From NCBI GenBank assembly GCA_903848645.1, contig CAINGU010000118.1:31503-95502 (forward strand): a DNA stretch of 64,000 nucleotides. The letters are read 5' to 3'. The DNA is from an uncultured cyanobacterium (GTDB lineage Bacteria > Cyanobacteriota > Cyanobacteriia > Cyanobacteriales > Nostocaceae). Positions 55,215-64,000 of this stretch are shown in pieces (position 1 is the first letter of the stretch; each line of letters starts with the position of its first letter). Position numbers and translations under genes: made by a program. The notes under the pieces were generated by a model. That model searched no databases and had not been told where the DNA came from. It saw only the letters and a program-made list of their open reading frames with translations.

Positions 55215-56033
55215 GTGAACAATCATCTCCCGTCAAAACACCAACAGCACCTTTCTATAGCCCTAATGGTGGGTAATTCCCGTCTCCATTGGGCATTATT
55301 CATAGATAAAACCTTATACTCCACTGGGGACACATTTCATCTACCTGCATCTATTATCCAACAATTAGCTGAAAACCCAACTTTAGATAATTGGTTGACA
55401 GCAATTTCTTTACCTAGCAATCTTTCCATTATCCCAGATTATCCCATTCCCCTGATTCTGGCTTCTGTCGTTCCCAGTCAAACCGCACTGTGGCAAAGTT
55501 ACCCTCATTTGCGTCTGATTACTTTAGCAGATGTACCATTAGAGGGAATGTATCCGACATTAGGAATTGATAGGGCTTTAGCGGTATGGGGTGCGGGAAT
55601 AACTTGGGGATTTCCCTCGTTAGTAATTGATGCCGGTACAGCATTGACTTTTACAGGTGCAGACAATCATCAATGCTTGGTTGGTGGGGCAATTTTGCCA
55701 GGTTTAGGGTTACAATTTGCGAGTTTAGGGCAAAAAACCGGACAATTACCATTATTAGAAACTGGTTTAATGACTTATTTACCGCCACGTTTTGCAATGA
55801 ATACATCAGAGGCAATTCAAAGTGGAGTAATTTACATTTTATTAAGTGGGATAAAGGATTTTATTGAGGCTTGGTGGCAATTATTTCCTAATAGTCAACT
55901 TGTGATGACTGGTGGTGATAGTAATTTATTAAAAAACTATCTTTATCAGCAATTTCCAGATATAGCAGAACGAATAATTGTAGACAATAATTTGATATTT
56001 CAGGGAATTGGAAATGTCGTCATTACAAATTAG
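55215..56033 (+). CDS. coaX: Type III pantothenate kinase
   Basis: 272 residues. ASKHA-fold kinase for the first step of coenzyme A synthesis. It has the phosphate motif LMVGNSRLHWALF, TLGIDRALAVWGAG and VIDAGTALTFTGAD with GGAILPGLGLQFASL, then VMTGGDSNLL. The start is GTG. Divergent from the Flv operon. Confidence 0.93.
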   Translation: MNNHLPSKHQQHLSIALMVGNSRLHWALFIDKTLYSTGDTFHLPASIIQQLAENPTLDNWLTAISLPSNLSIIPDYPIPLILASVVPSQTALWQSYPHLRLITLADVPLEGMYPTLGIDRALAVWGAGITWGFPSLVIDAGTALTFTGADNHQCLVGGAILPGLGLQFASLGQKTGQLPLLETGLMTYLPPRFAMNTSEAIQSGVIYILLSGIKDFIEAWWQLFPNSQLVMTGGDSNLLKNYLYQQFPDIAERIIVDNNLIFQGIGNVVITN

Positions 56034-56093
56034 AAATAGGACTTACTCTTATTTCTCCGTGACCTCTGTGTCCTGGAGTGGTTAGTTTTTTCA

Positions 56094-57062
56094 TTATTTC
56101 TTTGTAATTCCTAAGAAATTACGAAGACCGACTTGGCTCAGAAATATGCCAAAAAAAATGAAACTTCCGCCGATATATTGAGCTAAAGTTGGGGCTTCAC
56201 CAAGTACCAAATAAGCCGCTACAATGCCAACAATCGGGGTAAAAGAACTAGCTAACAAAGAAGCTGAGACTGTAGAAGTTCTCAAACCCTTAAGCCAAAA
56301 TGACTGACCTAGCACCACAATTACAGCCCCATAAACAAACATCCACTTCCATAAAAAAGGCGAAAATACATCCATAAAATGGTCTTGACCATAAAGAATT
56401 AAAGCAATAAAGAAAAATATTACAGTTCCTAAAGCAGTCCGAAAAATACTAAAGATTCCCAGAGGAACATAAGAAAGTGATCTTTTGAAAATAATTGTAG
56501 AAGCCACTGAAATTATAGCCGCTACAGCTGCTAATATTTCCCCTAAACCGATTCCTACTCCTCCCATATTCATCATTGTTGTTCCTGGTGGTTGCAGGAG
56601 AATAGTTAAAACAACGCCAACAAAAGCAGTAAAAGCCCCCATAACATCCCAACGGTTTACCCGTTCCCGCAATAACCAGACGGATAAAGCCATAGTCAAA
56701 GGAGGTTCTAAACGTCCCACCAAAATAATATTATTAACTCTCGTTATTGCTAATGCTTGAAAAATTAAGCCAGGAACAACCGCACCCGATAAAATCGCCA
56801 CCATTGTGAGTGCAAACCAATCTTTTTTAGAAAGTTTCTGTAAAGTTGTTTTATTCCACTGTTTCCCATAGACTAACAACAAAACTATCAAAGCACACAA
56901 ATTACCTACAAATAAAACATTACATAGAGAAATGGGATTTCGACCATCTATGAAGTGTTGAGCCCCGATTTGTGTTAGTTTGCGGGTGACAGCACTAGAA
57001 GCACCAAAAATCAGAATTGCTAACCAGAGATAGATTTGACCGGGAATTTTCAGTTTAAACAC
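56094..57062 (-). CDS. EamA/DMT family transporter
   Basis: 322 residues from GTG at 57062, ten predicted membrane helices in two repeats, e.g. YLWLAILIFGASSAVTRKLT and ASLLASSFTPIVGIVAAYLV. Substrate is unknown. An upstream GTG (57089) extends into the palindromic repeat region starting at 57084, so the shorter start is preferred. Confidence 0.82.
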   Translation of the reverse strand: MFKLKIPGQIYLWLAILIFGASSAVTRKLTQIGAQHFIDGRNPISLCNVLFVGNLCALIVLLLVYGKQWNKTTLQKLSKKDWFALTMVAILSGAVVPGLIFQALAITRVNNIILVGRLEPPLTMALSVWLLRERVNRWDVMGAFTAFVGVVLTILLQPPGTTMMNMGGVGIGLGEILAAVAAIISVASTIIFKRSLSYVPLGIFSIFRTALGTVIFFFIALILYGQDHFMDVFSPFLWKWMFVYGAVIVVLGQSFWLKGLRTSTVSASLLASSFTPIVGIVAAYLVLGEAPTLAQYIGGSFIFFGIFLSQVGLRNFLGITKK

Positions 57063-57083
57063 AATAACACCACCATGAAAATA

Positions 57084-57175
57084 GAACACGGATGATATGG
57101 ATTACTCGGATTACACAGATTTTTTGATATTCTCTTAAAATCAGTGAAATTCTGTAATCTATTTAATCCGTGTTC
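57084..57175. repeat. Palindromic repeat, left of the GxxExxY gene
   Basis: GAACACGGAT (57084-57093) and ATCCGTGTTC (57166-57175) form perfect inverted ends. The interior (GGATTACACAGATTTTTT against AAAATCAGTGAAATTC) makes a long, imperfect hairpin. A close relative lies at 57682-57796, and a worn one at about 57577-57655. Confidence 0.8.
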
Positions 57176-57181
57176 AGATCA

Positions 57182-57559
57182 TCATCTCACCAATCGCTTA
57201 AAGGTCAAACTTTTACTACCAAAATTAATCAACAAACCAACTTCTAACTTATACACTTTCAAATAATTCAACACCTGAGCAAAATGTACATCCTCAAGTT
57301 GAATTACAGCCTTTAACTCTACTAAAACCTTTTCCTCGACCACAAAATCAGCCCGACGAGTACCTATCGGCTCAGGTAGATTCTTGTAAAAAATATGTTG
57401 CTCAATTTCTCGCGCAAATACCAAACCTGCTAACCCCATTTCATAAGCCAATGCTCTCTGATAAATAACTTCTTGAAACCCATTACCCAAAAACTTATGT
57501 ACCTCAAAAGAAGCCCCAATGATTTTTTGAGTAATATCAGCGTACTTTAACTGTTCCAT
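57182..57559 (-). CDS. GxxExxY family protein (PD-(D/E)XK-like)
   Basis: 125 residues. MEQLKYADITQKIIGASFEV and the family motif LGNGFQEVIYQRAL (GxxExxY) near residue 35, then RRADFVVEEKVLVELKA, which is the nuclease-like D-ExK strand of this family. The biological role is not established. It lies between two large palindromic repeats, an association also seen elsewhere for this family. The start is the ATG at 57559; an upstream ATG-like start (57586) runs into the worn repeat. Confidence 0.9.
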   Translation of the reverse strand: MEQLKYADITQKIIGASFEVHKFLGNGFQEVIYQRALAYEMGLAGLVFAREIEQHIFYKNLPEPIGTRRADFVVEEKVLVELKAVIQLEDVHFAQVLNYLKVYKLEVGLLINFGSKSLTFKRLVR

Positions 57560-57576
57560 AAAATAACCCTGAAATC

Positions 57577-57655
57577 TTGAGAACACAGATTTTACTGATT
57601 ACAAGATTAGACCGATTTTCTCTGTTGTTCTGATTAATCTATGTAATCTATTCAA
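57577..57655. repeat. Degenerate palindromic repeat right of the GxxExxY gene
   Basis: GAGAACACAGATTTTACTGA, then ATTACAAGATTAGACCGATT, is related to the left arm of the repeat at 57682, with a weaker right arm (GATTAATCTATGTAATCTAT). It overlaps the upstream region of the GxxExxY gene. Confidence 0.55.
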
Positions 57656-57681
57656 CTAGTAACATAACTCTAAAATATTTA

Positions 57682-57796
57682 GAACACGGATTTTACTGAT
57701 TTCAGGATTACACAGATTATACGATTACATAGATTTTCCCGTTTGTCCATATTCTCCAAATCAGTGTAATCCGAGTTATCCATTTAATCCGTGTTC
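57682..57796. repeat. Palindromic repeat, right of the GxxExxY gene
   Basis: GAACACGGAT (57682-57691) and ATCCGTGTTC (57787-57796) are perfect inverted ends. The interior pairs GATTTCAGGATTACACAGAT with AAATCAGTGTAATCCGAG. Same family as 57084-57175. Confidence 0.8.
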
Positions 57797-57938
57797 AGCC
57801 TTTATGAGAATATGTTGAGTGTCAACTAAGTTTTCCCAAGGGATAAATTCAGATAATTCCTAGACTCACTTCATTTGAGTTTCAGTTGTAGATGAGATGC
57901 TGTGTTTAGTTGAAAAAGTTAAACATTAGGAAAAACAG

Positions 57939-58319
57939 ATGAAACTCGCTTCTTCTTTACTCACAGGTGTTGCTCTAGCTGGTATGTTGACTGTTTGGGA
58001 TGTGCCTCTTAAAGCTGTAAATCCTTTATTAACCCAAGCCTCAGCCGCAGAAATGAAAGATTCTACAGGGTTAAATGCTCAACAAAAAATTGACTTGGTG
58101 ATGAAAAATAAGGGTCAATTTGGTGGTGGTGATCAATTACGTCGGTTCTTTTTTGGTGATCTTGAACCCCTTTCTGTGCAACCTGGTGGCGCTGGTATGG
58201 TGGTGAATCTTTACAACAAAGCTAATAATATAACTTTTGCTTATTGTTCAACCTTCGATGTCGTAGTTGCAGTTAAAAAAGGTAGGATATCTATGTTTGA
58301 AGCGAGCGAAGTTAAGTAA
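57939..58319 (+). CDS. Hypothetical exported protein
   Basis: 126 residues with a signal peptide or anchor (LASSLLTGVALAGMLTVWDVP) and possible cleavage after SAAE. The mature part has QQKIDLVMKNKGQFGGGDQL. I recognise no domain. Next on the same strand, 92 bp away, is a DUF4079-like membrane protein. Confidence 0.65.
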   Translation: MKLASSLLTGVALAGMLTVWDVPLKAVNPLLTQASAAEMKDSTGLNAQQKIDLVMKNKGQFGGGDQLRRFFFGDLEPLSVQPGGAGMVVNLYNKANNITFAYCSTFDVVVAVKKGRISMFEASEVK

Positions 58320-58411
58320 GTTTGAATTGCTTTTTGTTGCTTACAGCTATTTTTAGATGGATAAAAATGGCTGTAATGCCTAAAATAATAATAGATTGTG
58401 AGAATTTTAAT

Positions 58412-59146
58412 ATGGAAGTTAAAGATGCTATTTTGTTGTTACATCCAATATTAGCTGTGATTGTAGTTTTTCCCCTAATTGGCATTATTGTCAATCGGGC
58501 TTTACAAGTTAGACAACGCCGATTAGAAACTGTAGAAACTGGTAAAAGTAAAATTACACCTGTTGTCGGTAAAGAACACGTTCAGTTAGGACTTTGGCTG
58601 ACTGGTTCAGTTGTCGGTATTGTTTTAATCGCTTTGGGTAATGATGTTTTTGGCAATCTTATAGATAAGCAAGTTTGGTCTAAATCACCATTTCAGGTAA
58701 TTTTTATTGGGCTATTATTTGTAGTAACTATTGCTTCTTTATATTTACTTTATCGGGCAAAGGATGCAAAATGGCGCGGTATTTTTGCAACTTTGAGTGG
58801 AATTGGTTTAGTGGTGCTTGGCTGTCAAGATGGTGTTTACCGCAAAACTGATCAATGGTATATTTCTCACTACTATTATGGACAATTGGCTGCTTTATTA
58901 ATGATTTTTTCTCTGGCAATTTTACCAGATATTTACAAAGATAAAACAAATCGCTGGCGTAAGGTTCACATTATTCTTAATTGTATTGCTCTTTTATTAT
59001 TTATTGGTCAAGGAATTACAGGAACAAGATCATTATTAGAAGTTCCCCTTACTTGGCAAGAACCTTATGTACAAATGCTTTATGAGCAAAAATGTGACAC
59101 ACAATCTTGTCAAGTTCAAGCACATTCTTTATCTCCAAAGCCTTAA
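58412..59146 (+). CDS. DUF4079-like membrane protein
   Basis: 244 residues with six or seven membrane helices. Near the start is LLHPILAVIVVFPLIGIIVN followed by LQVRQRRLE, and later GKEHVQLGLWLTGSVVG. The C-terminal KVHIILNCIALLLFIGQGIT and TGTRSLL resemble DUF4079-family membrane proteins with conserved His. ATG 58412 is chosen because upstream residues (from 58322) are unlike the family. Function is unknown. Confidence 0.65.
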   Translation: MEVKDAILLLHPILAVIVVFPLIGIIVNRALQVRQRRLETVETGKSKITPVVGKEHVQLGLWLTGSVVGIVLIALGNDVFGNLIDKQVWSKSPFQVIFIGLLFVVTIASLYLLYRAKDAKWRGIFATLSGIGLVVLGCQDGVYRKTDQWYISHYYYGQLAALLMIFSLAILPDIYKDKTNRWRKVHIILNCIALLLFIGQGITGTRSLLEVPLTWQEPYVQMLYEQKCDTQSCQVQAHSLSPKP

Positions 59147-59163
59147 AAATTTAAATTTATATA

Positions 59164-59841
59164 TTAAATATCTCGCAATGCGTAACCTACTCCCCGGACT
59201 GTATGAATTAACCGCTTTTCGTTATTTTCTTCTAACTTTAAACGCAGATAACGAATATAAACTTCAATAATATTAGAATCTCCCATAAAATCATAACCCC
59301 AAACTTTTTCTAAAATCTGTTCTCTAGTAAAAACTTGTCGGGGGTGAGAAAGAAGATATTCTAATAAATCAAACTCTTTTGCTGTTAATTCAATTAATTT
59401 TTTACCCCGATAAACTTGGCGAGTTTTTCTATTTAAACTTAAGTCTTCAAACTGCAAAGTGTCCTCATCTATTTCTTGAGTGCGACGAAGATGAGCGCGA
59501 ATTCTCGCTAATAGTTCTTCGATGCTAAATGGTTTGATTACATAATCATCTGCTCCTGCATCTAAACCAGCAACCCGATCACTTATTTCATCTTTTGCTG
59601 TCAATAAAATCACTGGGATTGAGTTCCCAGTCGCTCGCAAACGGCGACAAATTTCTACACCGGATAAACCTGGTAACATCCAATCTAAAATGGCTAAATC
59701 TGGCGATAATTCTCGTGCTAATGTTAAACCAGTCATGCCATCATTGGCAACACTGACTTTGTAACCTTCACTGCTCAATTCTAATTCCACAAATCGTGCT
59801 AGTTTTATTTCATCTTCAACTAAAAGAATATGTGCTGACAT
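59164..59841 (-). CDS. OmpR-family response regulator
   Basis: 225 residues. Receiver domain (1-120) with acidic residues ED at 10-11, phosphorylated Asp in AILDWMLPG (about 53) and Lys in YVIKPFS (about 103), then a winged-helix DNA-binding domain (about 130-225) with LTAKEFDLLEYLLSHPRQVF and YIRYLRLKL. Phosphorylation by the adjacent kinase is expected. The target genes are unknown. Confidence 0.95.
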   Translation of the reverse strand: MSAHILLVEDEIKLARFVELELSSEGYKVSVANDGMTGLTLARELSPDLAILDWMLPGLSGVEICRRLRATGNSIPVILLTAKDEISDRVAGLDAGADDYVIKPFSIEELLARIRAHLRRTQEIDEDTLQFEDLSLNRKTRQVYRGKKLIELTAKEFDLLEYLLSHPRQVFTREQILEKVWGYDFMGDSNIIEVYIRYLRLKLEENNEKRLIHTVRGVGYALRDI

Positions 59842-59856
59842 ATTTTTAAATTCTTA

Positions 59857-61266
59857 TTAATTATTAAGTAAACTAATTGTAAATATACTTCCTTCATCCA
59901 ATTTTGATTGCACAGTTACATTACCTTTCATCCCTTCTACAAGAGTTTTGACAATTGATAAGCCTAAACCAGAGCCACCTGTGGCTGGACTACGGGATTC
60001 ATCTACACGGTAAAATCTCTCAAAAATCCGGGCTTGATGTTGTAAAGGAATACCATAACCTTGATCACAAACTTGAATAACTACTTTATCATGAAACTGA
60101 TCTAATTTTAAAATTACTGGTGTATTAGCGGCAGAATATTTAACAGCATTATCAATTAAATTTAGTAAAACTTGTTTGAAGCGGTTGTAGTCTATTTTTA
60201 CTTCAATGGGGTAAGTTGTTGATTCAATGGTAATATAGCGATCGCTATATTTTGCCGCCATTGCTACAACTTCTTCAACTACATCATTCAGGACATGAAA
60301 TTTCATCTGAAAGCGTAAATAACCACTATCTGCTCTGGCTAAATCTAGTAAATCTTGTAATAAACGGATGGTATGTTCAGCTTCTGATGAGGCAGTTTCT
60401 AAAGCTTCTATTTGAATTTCTGTTAAGTTATTTTGTCGTCGTAAAACACTTTGTAAATATCCATGTACAATAGTTAGAGGTGTGCGTAATTCATGGGAAA
60501 CATTACTGACAAATTGTCTTTCTTGTTCCCACGATTGGGAAAGACGCGATAACAACATAGTTAAGGTTTGAGCCAGTTCTTTAACTTCGCTGGGTGCATT
60601 ATCAAGATATAGCTGTGCTTTTCCTAAATCTTCTATAGAAATTAAAGCAGTCATTTGACTTAATTGGCGTAATGGTTGTAAAGAACGGTGAATATAAAAT
60701 GCGATTACTACAGTAATTATAATAATTGCTAAAATACTGGCAATACTCAAACTCCTTAGCATTACTACAAACATCGTCTGTTCATTAGTAATATCCTGCA
60801 CTATAAATAACGTACCCAGCAATTTACCTTGAACTTGCAAAGCACCACCACTTAAAACAAAGTGGTTTTTGTTGATTTGGTAAACTTGGGGTTTAATTGA
60901 CATATTACTAAGAGACATTAACTCAGCTAACGTCGAATCAGATAACAAATCTAAATTGGCAGATTTTATCAAGATTTTATTATTAGCACTTTTTAGCCAT
61001 AATAATGTATTCGTATTTGCCAAGTTATTAATAGCTTTTTGTACTCCTGTTTCCGGTTGCATCATTTGACTATAAAGTTGAACATCATGGGGCAACCTGT
61101 CAACTATTTGTTGAATATTATGCTTATGACTATCAATCAGAATTTTCTGCATTCTCCAACTAGTCCATATAGCAAGACTACCTAATATTAAAGCTGAAAA
61201 TACAGCAATTCCCACTGTTAGTCGTAGCCGTAAAGAAAAAATATCAAACTTTCTGAGTTTCTTCAC
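59857..61266 (-). CDS. Sensor histidine kinase
   Basis: 469 residues. Two membrane helices (about 14-36 and 175-198) flank a periplasmic sensing region, then a HAMP domain (about 200-250), the phosphoacceptor SNVSHELRTPLTIVHGYL (His about 264) and the ATPase with LLNLIDNAVKYS (N box), VCDQGYGIP and GGSGLGLSIVKTL. The start is GTG. It is transcribed before, and 15 bp from, the response regulator, so they form a two-component operon. Confidence 0.95.
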   Translation of the reverse strand: MKKLRKFDIFSLRLRLTVGIAVFSALILGSLAIWTSWRMQKILIDSHKHNIQQIVDRLPHDVQLYSQMMQPETGVQKAINNLANTNTLLWLKSANNKILIKSANLDLLSDSTLAELMSLSNMSIKPQVYQINKNHFVLSGGALQVQGKLLGTLFIVQDITNEQTMFVVMLRSLSIASILAIIIITVVIAFYIHRSLQPLRQLSQMTALISIEDLGKAQLYLDNAPSEVKELAQTLTMLLSRLSQSWEQERQFVSNVSHELRTPLTIVHGYLQSVLRRQNNLTEIQIEALETASSEAEHTIRLLQDLLDLARADSGYLRFQMKFHVLNDVVEEVVAMAAKYSDRYITIESTTYPIEVKIDYNRFKQVLLNLIDNAVKYSAANTPVILKLDQFHDKVVIQVCDQGYGIPLQHQARIFERFYRVDESRSPATGGSGLGLSIVKTLVEGMKGNVTVQSKLDEGSIFTISLLNN

Positions 61267-61558
61267 TTTTTTAAGTATGATTTGGGTGTGGAGAATATTC
61301 TATTCAAATATATTAATTCTCATAATCTCAGTTCTGGGAATTCTTAAAAGCTTTATTTTAGCTGTCCTCAAAAATTTTTATATTCCTCTCTATTAAGAAT
61401 ATAAACCTACTTAATAATAATTGAATTAATTTAATCTGAGAATTAGCTTAATATTTTTGCTGCTGTTTGTCTTTCATGAAAATTGAAATACTGAGTCATG
61501 TTAAGTAAGCTTTCATGTAGACGCAAAAAAGCTTTACCTATCTTGTTATATTACTTAA

Positions 61559-61630
<72 letters not shown>

Positions 61631-61663
61631 GTATACAGTAAAATATCATAGCATAATTTATTG

Positions 61664-61954
61664 ATGATAAAACCAAATTCTCCAAAAAATCTCAAACCCC
61701 AACAATATGAACGTCTCAAAGCCGAAGTAGCCGCACCCTATCGGGGGTTAAGGCAATTTATCTATATTGGTGTCGGCGCTTCCGGCTTTATTGGTGCATT
61801 CGTTTTCTTTTTTCAACTCCTAGCAGGACGCGATATTGAACAAGCAGCGCCTAATTTCGCAATCCAACTAGGAGTAATTGGGTTAATGGTCTTTCTCTGG
61901 AAATGGGAAAACAGGAAGAATAGGCAAGAGGCAAAAGGCAAAAGGCAAGAGTAA
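61664..61954 (+). CDS. DUF3493 family membrane protein (LPA3-like)
   Basis: 96 residues with two membrane helices (about 33-53 and 66-81). The pattern LKAEVAAPYRGLRQFIYIGV is typical of DUF3493, a family in cyanobacteria and plants that includes LPA3, involved in photosystem II accumulation. The final residues RQEAKGKRQE are coded by an AGGCAAA-type repeat (about 61924-61952), so the natural C-terminus is probably at the end of KWENRKNRQ. Confidence 0.85.
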   Translation: MIKPNSPKNLKPQQYERLKAEVAAPYRGLRQFIYIGVGASGFIGAFVFFFQLLAGRDIEQAAPNFAIQLGVIGLMVFLWKWENRKNRQEAKGKRQE

Positions 61955-62083
61955 GTAATAGGACAAAATTAATTACATAAACATCTGGACTGAAATCCTT
62001 AACTGGCAAAGGATTGGTAAATAAATAATATGTAATTAATTCTGTCTAGGTACTTAAATATTCCCCTACCTCCTACCCCCTAC

Positions 62084-63727
62084 CTACTTACCAGTTACCA
62101 AATAGGGAGAATTAATGGGTTGAACACGACCAGCATTAACCAAGGCTTGATACACAAAAGCCGCAATATCGGCTCTAGTTGCTTGACGCTTAGGAGCAAG
62201 TTCTTTAACAGTGGGATAATTAATGACTAATTGCCGTGAAGTTGCCGCAGCCACTGGACCAACTGCATAACCGGGAATTTGACTAGCATCAGTATAAAAG
62301 TTGATCACAGTTTGAGCATTTGCAGTTAAACCCAAACCATTAGCTAAAGCAACTATTGCTTGCACTCTAGGAATTTGTTGCTCTGGTTTAAAAGTTAAAT
62401 CAGGATAACCAGATAGGAATGGACTACTAGAAGCTGTTTGAATGGCACTAAAAGCCCAATAATTGCTTTTTACATCTTTGAAAGTAATCGCTGTCCGTGT
62501 TGCTGAAGGTTTGAAAGCCTTGTTGATAATGGCAGCAAATTGAGCGCGAGTTACAGGTTCATTGGGTTTAAAACTACCATCTGGAAAACCAGCGATAATA
62601 TTTTGAGAAGCTAAAGCCTCAATGTAAGCTTTTGCCCAGTAACCTGTTTGCACATCTTTAAAGGCAGTATTTCCAGTATTCCCAGTATTGTTATTAGGAG
62701 GCGTAGTCACCGTAGTAGCGACAAAATCAATAGAACCGGAAATCTTTTTCTGATTAATATCGTTACCAATTGCCGTAATCTTGCCTTTAGTGGAATTGTT
62801 CACATCATAACGAGCGTTATCACGGATGAGATTACCACCAGGATTGCTACTAATACCAAGGTCAGGTGCGGCATTAATAGTAGCGACTATACCATCCTGA
62901 GTATTATTGCGAATTGCGTTTTTACGGAGTATGGGTTTTGCCGTATCATTGATATAAAGACCACTTTTATTTTGGGTGATGTTGTTGGCCTCTACTAAAG
63001 GTGTCGAAGTACCACCAATTGCTAGACCAAAACCATTACCTTGAAATAAATTACTACGAATCGAACCTTGGGCAGATTTAGTTACGGAAATTCCCTGACC
63101 CTGGTTTTTCAAAAAGATGTTATTTTCAATTTGGGGATTAGCTGTACCTGTAAGATAAATCCCGTCTCTATTGCTGTTAGTAAAGGTACTATTTTTGATC
63201 ACAGGACTACTGGATTCTAACCAGATAGCAGTTCCCCGTGAATTAGGATTGGTAAAAGTTAAACCTGTAATGGTAGTATTATCGTTAGCTAACAGTGTAA
63301 TATCCTGTTTTGCCCAGGTACGACTAGTGTAAAAACCACCACCGATAACTAAGATTCCTTCACCTTTATTGGATTCATTACCTTGAAGTGTCACTCCTGA
63401 GTTGAGGACAAGAGGAAATGTTTCACCGCTATCTTTACTATAGCTACCAGGAGCAACTTGAATTACTGTCCCTGGTTGAGCTTTAGAAAGAGCAAAGGTA
63501 ATGGTTTTATAGGGTGCGGCTGTAGTTCCAGAGCCGGAGGTATCTTGTCCTGTGACTGAATTAACATAAATTACAGTAGCACTTGCGGGAGCTTGGGCTG
63601 TTAAAATTGGGGTAGCACCAGCGTTAACTTGACTAGGTATGAGAGTAGAACTACCAGCAATTATTAAGAAAGCTGTCAGACTGGTTTGCAAGGATAAACG
63701 AGAAATGTAAAAACCCTGATTTTTCAT
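62084..63727 (-). CDS. Parallel beta-helix (DUF1565) protein with S-layer homology domains
   Basis: 547 residues. Signal peptide (about 1-36, cut after QVNAG), then a right-handed beta-helix region (about 50-330) of the DUF1565/pectate-lyase type (VNSVTGQDTSGSGTTAAPYK, then VIKNSTFTNSNRDGIYL and related rungs). A Pro/Thr/Asn linker and three SLH modules (about 355-530: KDVQTGYWAKAYIEAL, KDVKSNYWAFSAIQTA and a degenerate third) follow. SLH domains bind cell-wall polymers, so the protein is likely on the cell surface. The role of the helix domain is unknown. Confidence 0.92.
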   Translation of the reverse strand: MKNQGFYISRLSLQTSLTAFLIIAGSSTLIPSQVNAGATPILTAQAPASATVIYVNSVTGQDTSGSGTTAAPYKTITFALSKAQPGTVIQVAPGSYSKDSGETFPLVLNSGVTLQGNESNKGEGILVIGGGFYTSRTWAKQDITLLANDNTTITGLTFTNPNSRGTAIWLESSSPVIKNSTFTNSNRDGIYLTGTANPQIENNIFLKNQGQGISVTKSAQGSIRSNLFQGNGFGLAIGGTSTPLVEANNITQNKSGLYINDTAKPILRKNAIRNNTQDGIVATINAAPDLGISSNPGGNLIRDNARYDVNNSTKGKITAIGNDINQKKISGSIDFVATTVTTPPNNNTGNTGNTAFKDVQTGYWAKAYIEALASQNIIAGFPDGSFKPNEPVTRAQFAAIINKAFKPSATRTAITFKDVKSNYWAFSAIQTASSSPFLSGYPDLTFKPEQQIPRVQAIVALANGLGLTANAQTVINFYTDASQIPGYAVGPVAAATSRQLVINYPTVKELAPKRQATRADIAAFVYQALVNAGRVQPINSPYLVTGK

Positions 63728-63883
63728 TTTTTTTACTGAATTATGCGTTTAATTATGGTACTTTCGCCGGAGTCTACGGTAACAGATATTTATCTGTAAA
63801 ACCTATGACAAACTATACCGGATGATTAGCGCTTATTCAGCTAAAATTCTCATTAAAAAAATTAGGTAATGTACCACCTCAGT

Positions 63884-63999
63884 GACCCATTACCCATTAC
63901 CCATTACCCATTACCCATTACCCATTACCCATTACCCATTACCCATTACCCATTACCCATTACCCATTACCAATTACCCATTACACATTACACATTAAC
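63884..63999. repeat. Heptameric repeat array (CCCATTA) at the window edge
   Basis: About 15 tandem units of CATTACC or its variants, with a few ATTACCA and CACATTA units, run to the end of the window. This is the same STRR class as at 14631-14722. Confidence 0.92.
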
Positions 64000-64000
64000 A

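Overview
The window is chromosomal DNA of a filamentous, heterocyst-type cyanobacterium (Nostocales, Anabaena/Nostoc/Dolichospermum-like). Supporting signs are frequent HIP1 octamers (GCGATCGC), many heptameric tandem repeats between genes, dispersed hairpin repeats, AT-rich intergenic DNA and cyanobacterial marker genes: a DUF2997 protein, Ycf35 (DUF1257), a flavodiiron Flv3/Flv1-type pair, RNase E with the PNPase-binding tail, DUF1997, DUF3493 and DUF4079 proteins. I could not assign a species. There is no plasmid, prophage, CRISPR array or intact insertion sequence.

Layout. 1-6.8 kb: 3' part of smc, then a two-gene accessory cassette (a DGQHR/ParB-like protein and a protein with a HEPN-like C-terminus), a decayed second copy of the smc 3' end, and a PRC-barrel protein gene. 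6.9-10 kb: three exported or envelope proteins on the minus strand, ending with a TonB-like one. 10.7-17.9 kb: a small conserved protein, two peroxiredoxin-family genes, a CbpA-type DnaJ, a P-loop kinase, glgC, pheA and a DUF1997 gene. 18-24.5 kb: radical SAM/DUF2344 protein, RNase E and RNase HII, in that transcription order. 24.7-31 kb: STAS protein, small conserved proteins, clpS with a CPBP protease, RNase T2, a small thylakoid-type one-helix protein and a GH57 branching enzyme. 31-37.4 kb: grpE-dnaK-dnaJ-tusA-rsgA. 37.8-42.3 kb: pilB-pilT-pilC. 43-47 kb: an oxidoreductase, DUF2997-ycf35-ferredoxin, and a DMT transporter. 47.6-51.5 kb: WD40 propeller protein, YiaA/YiaB-like protein, RNA-binding protein, and two broken genes. 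51.6-55.1 kb: flavodiiron pair. 55-64 kb: pantothenate kinase, transporter, a GxxExxY gene between palindromic repeats, a two-component system, tRNA-Thr, DUF3493 protein and an SLH/beta-helix surface protein.

How the genes work together. GrpE, DnaK and DnaJ form a chaperone cycle. PilB, PilT and PilC drive type IV pili and twitching motility. RNase E and RNase HII sit together as RNA-processing enzymes. GlgC and the GH57 enzyme both act in glycogen metabolism. The Flv pair sends photosynthetic electrons to oxygen. Two peroxiredoxin-family proteins add peroxide defence.

Most notable features. (1) The two-gene DGQHR-like/HEPN-like cassette at 2985-5218 lies between two copies of the smc tail plus its downstream spacer, and looks like an undescribed defence or stress module gained by insertion or duplication. 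(2) A MITE-like family of about 110 bp with CTAGTAC ends repeatedly sits at gene 3' ends and supplies the stop codon of dnaK and of a DUF6918-like gene. (3) Dispersed-repeat DNA is carried in frame inside rsgA. (4) Large imperfect palindromes flank the GxxExxY gene. (5) Two degraded genes, a Uma2-type nuclease and a lipoprotein with an in-frame TAG, lie at 50.6-51.5 kb. All family names are recognised by eye from motifs and overall resemblance; no database search was run.
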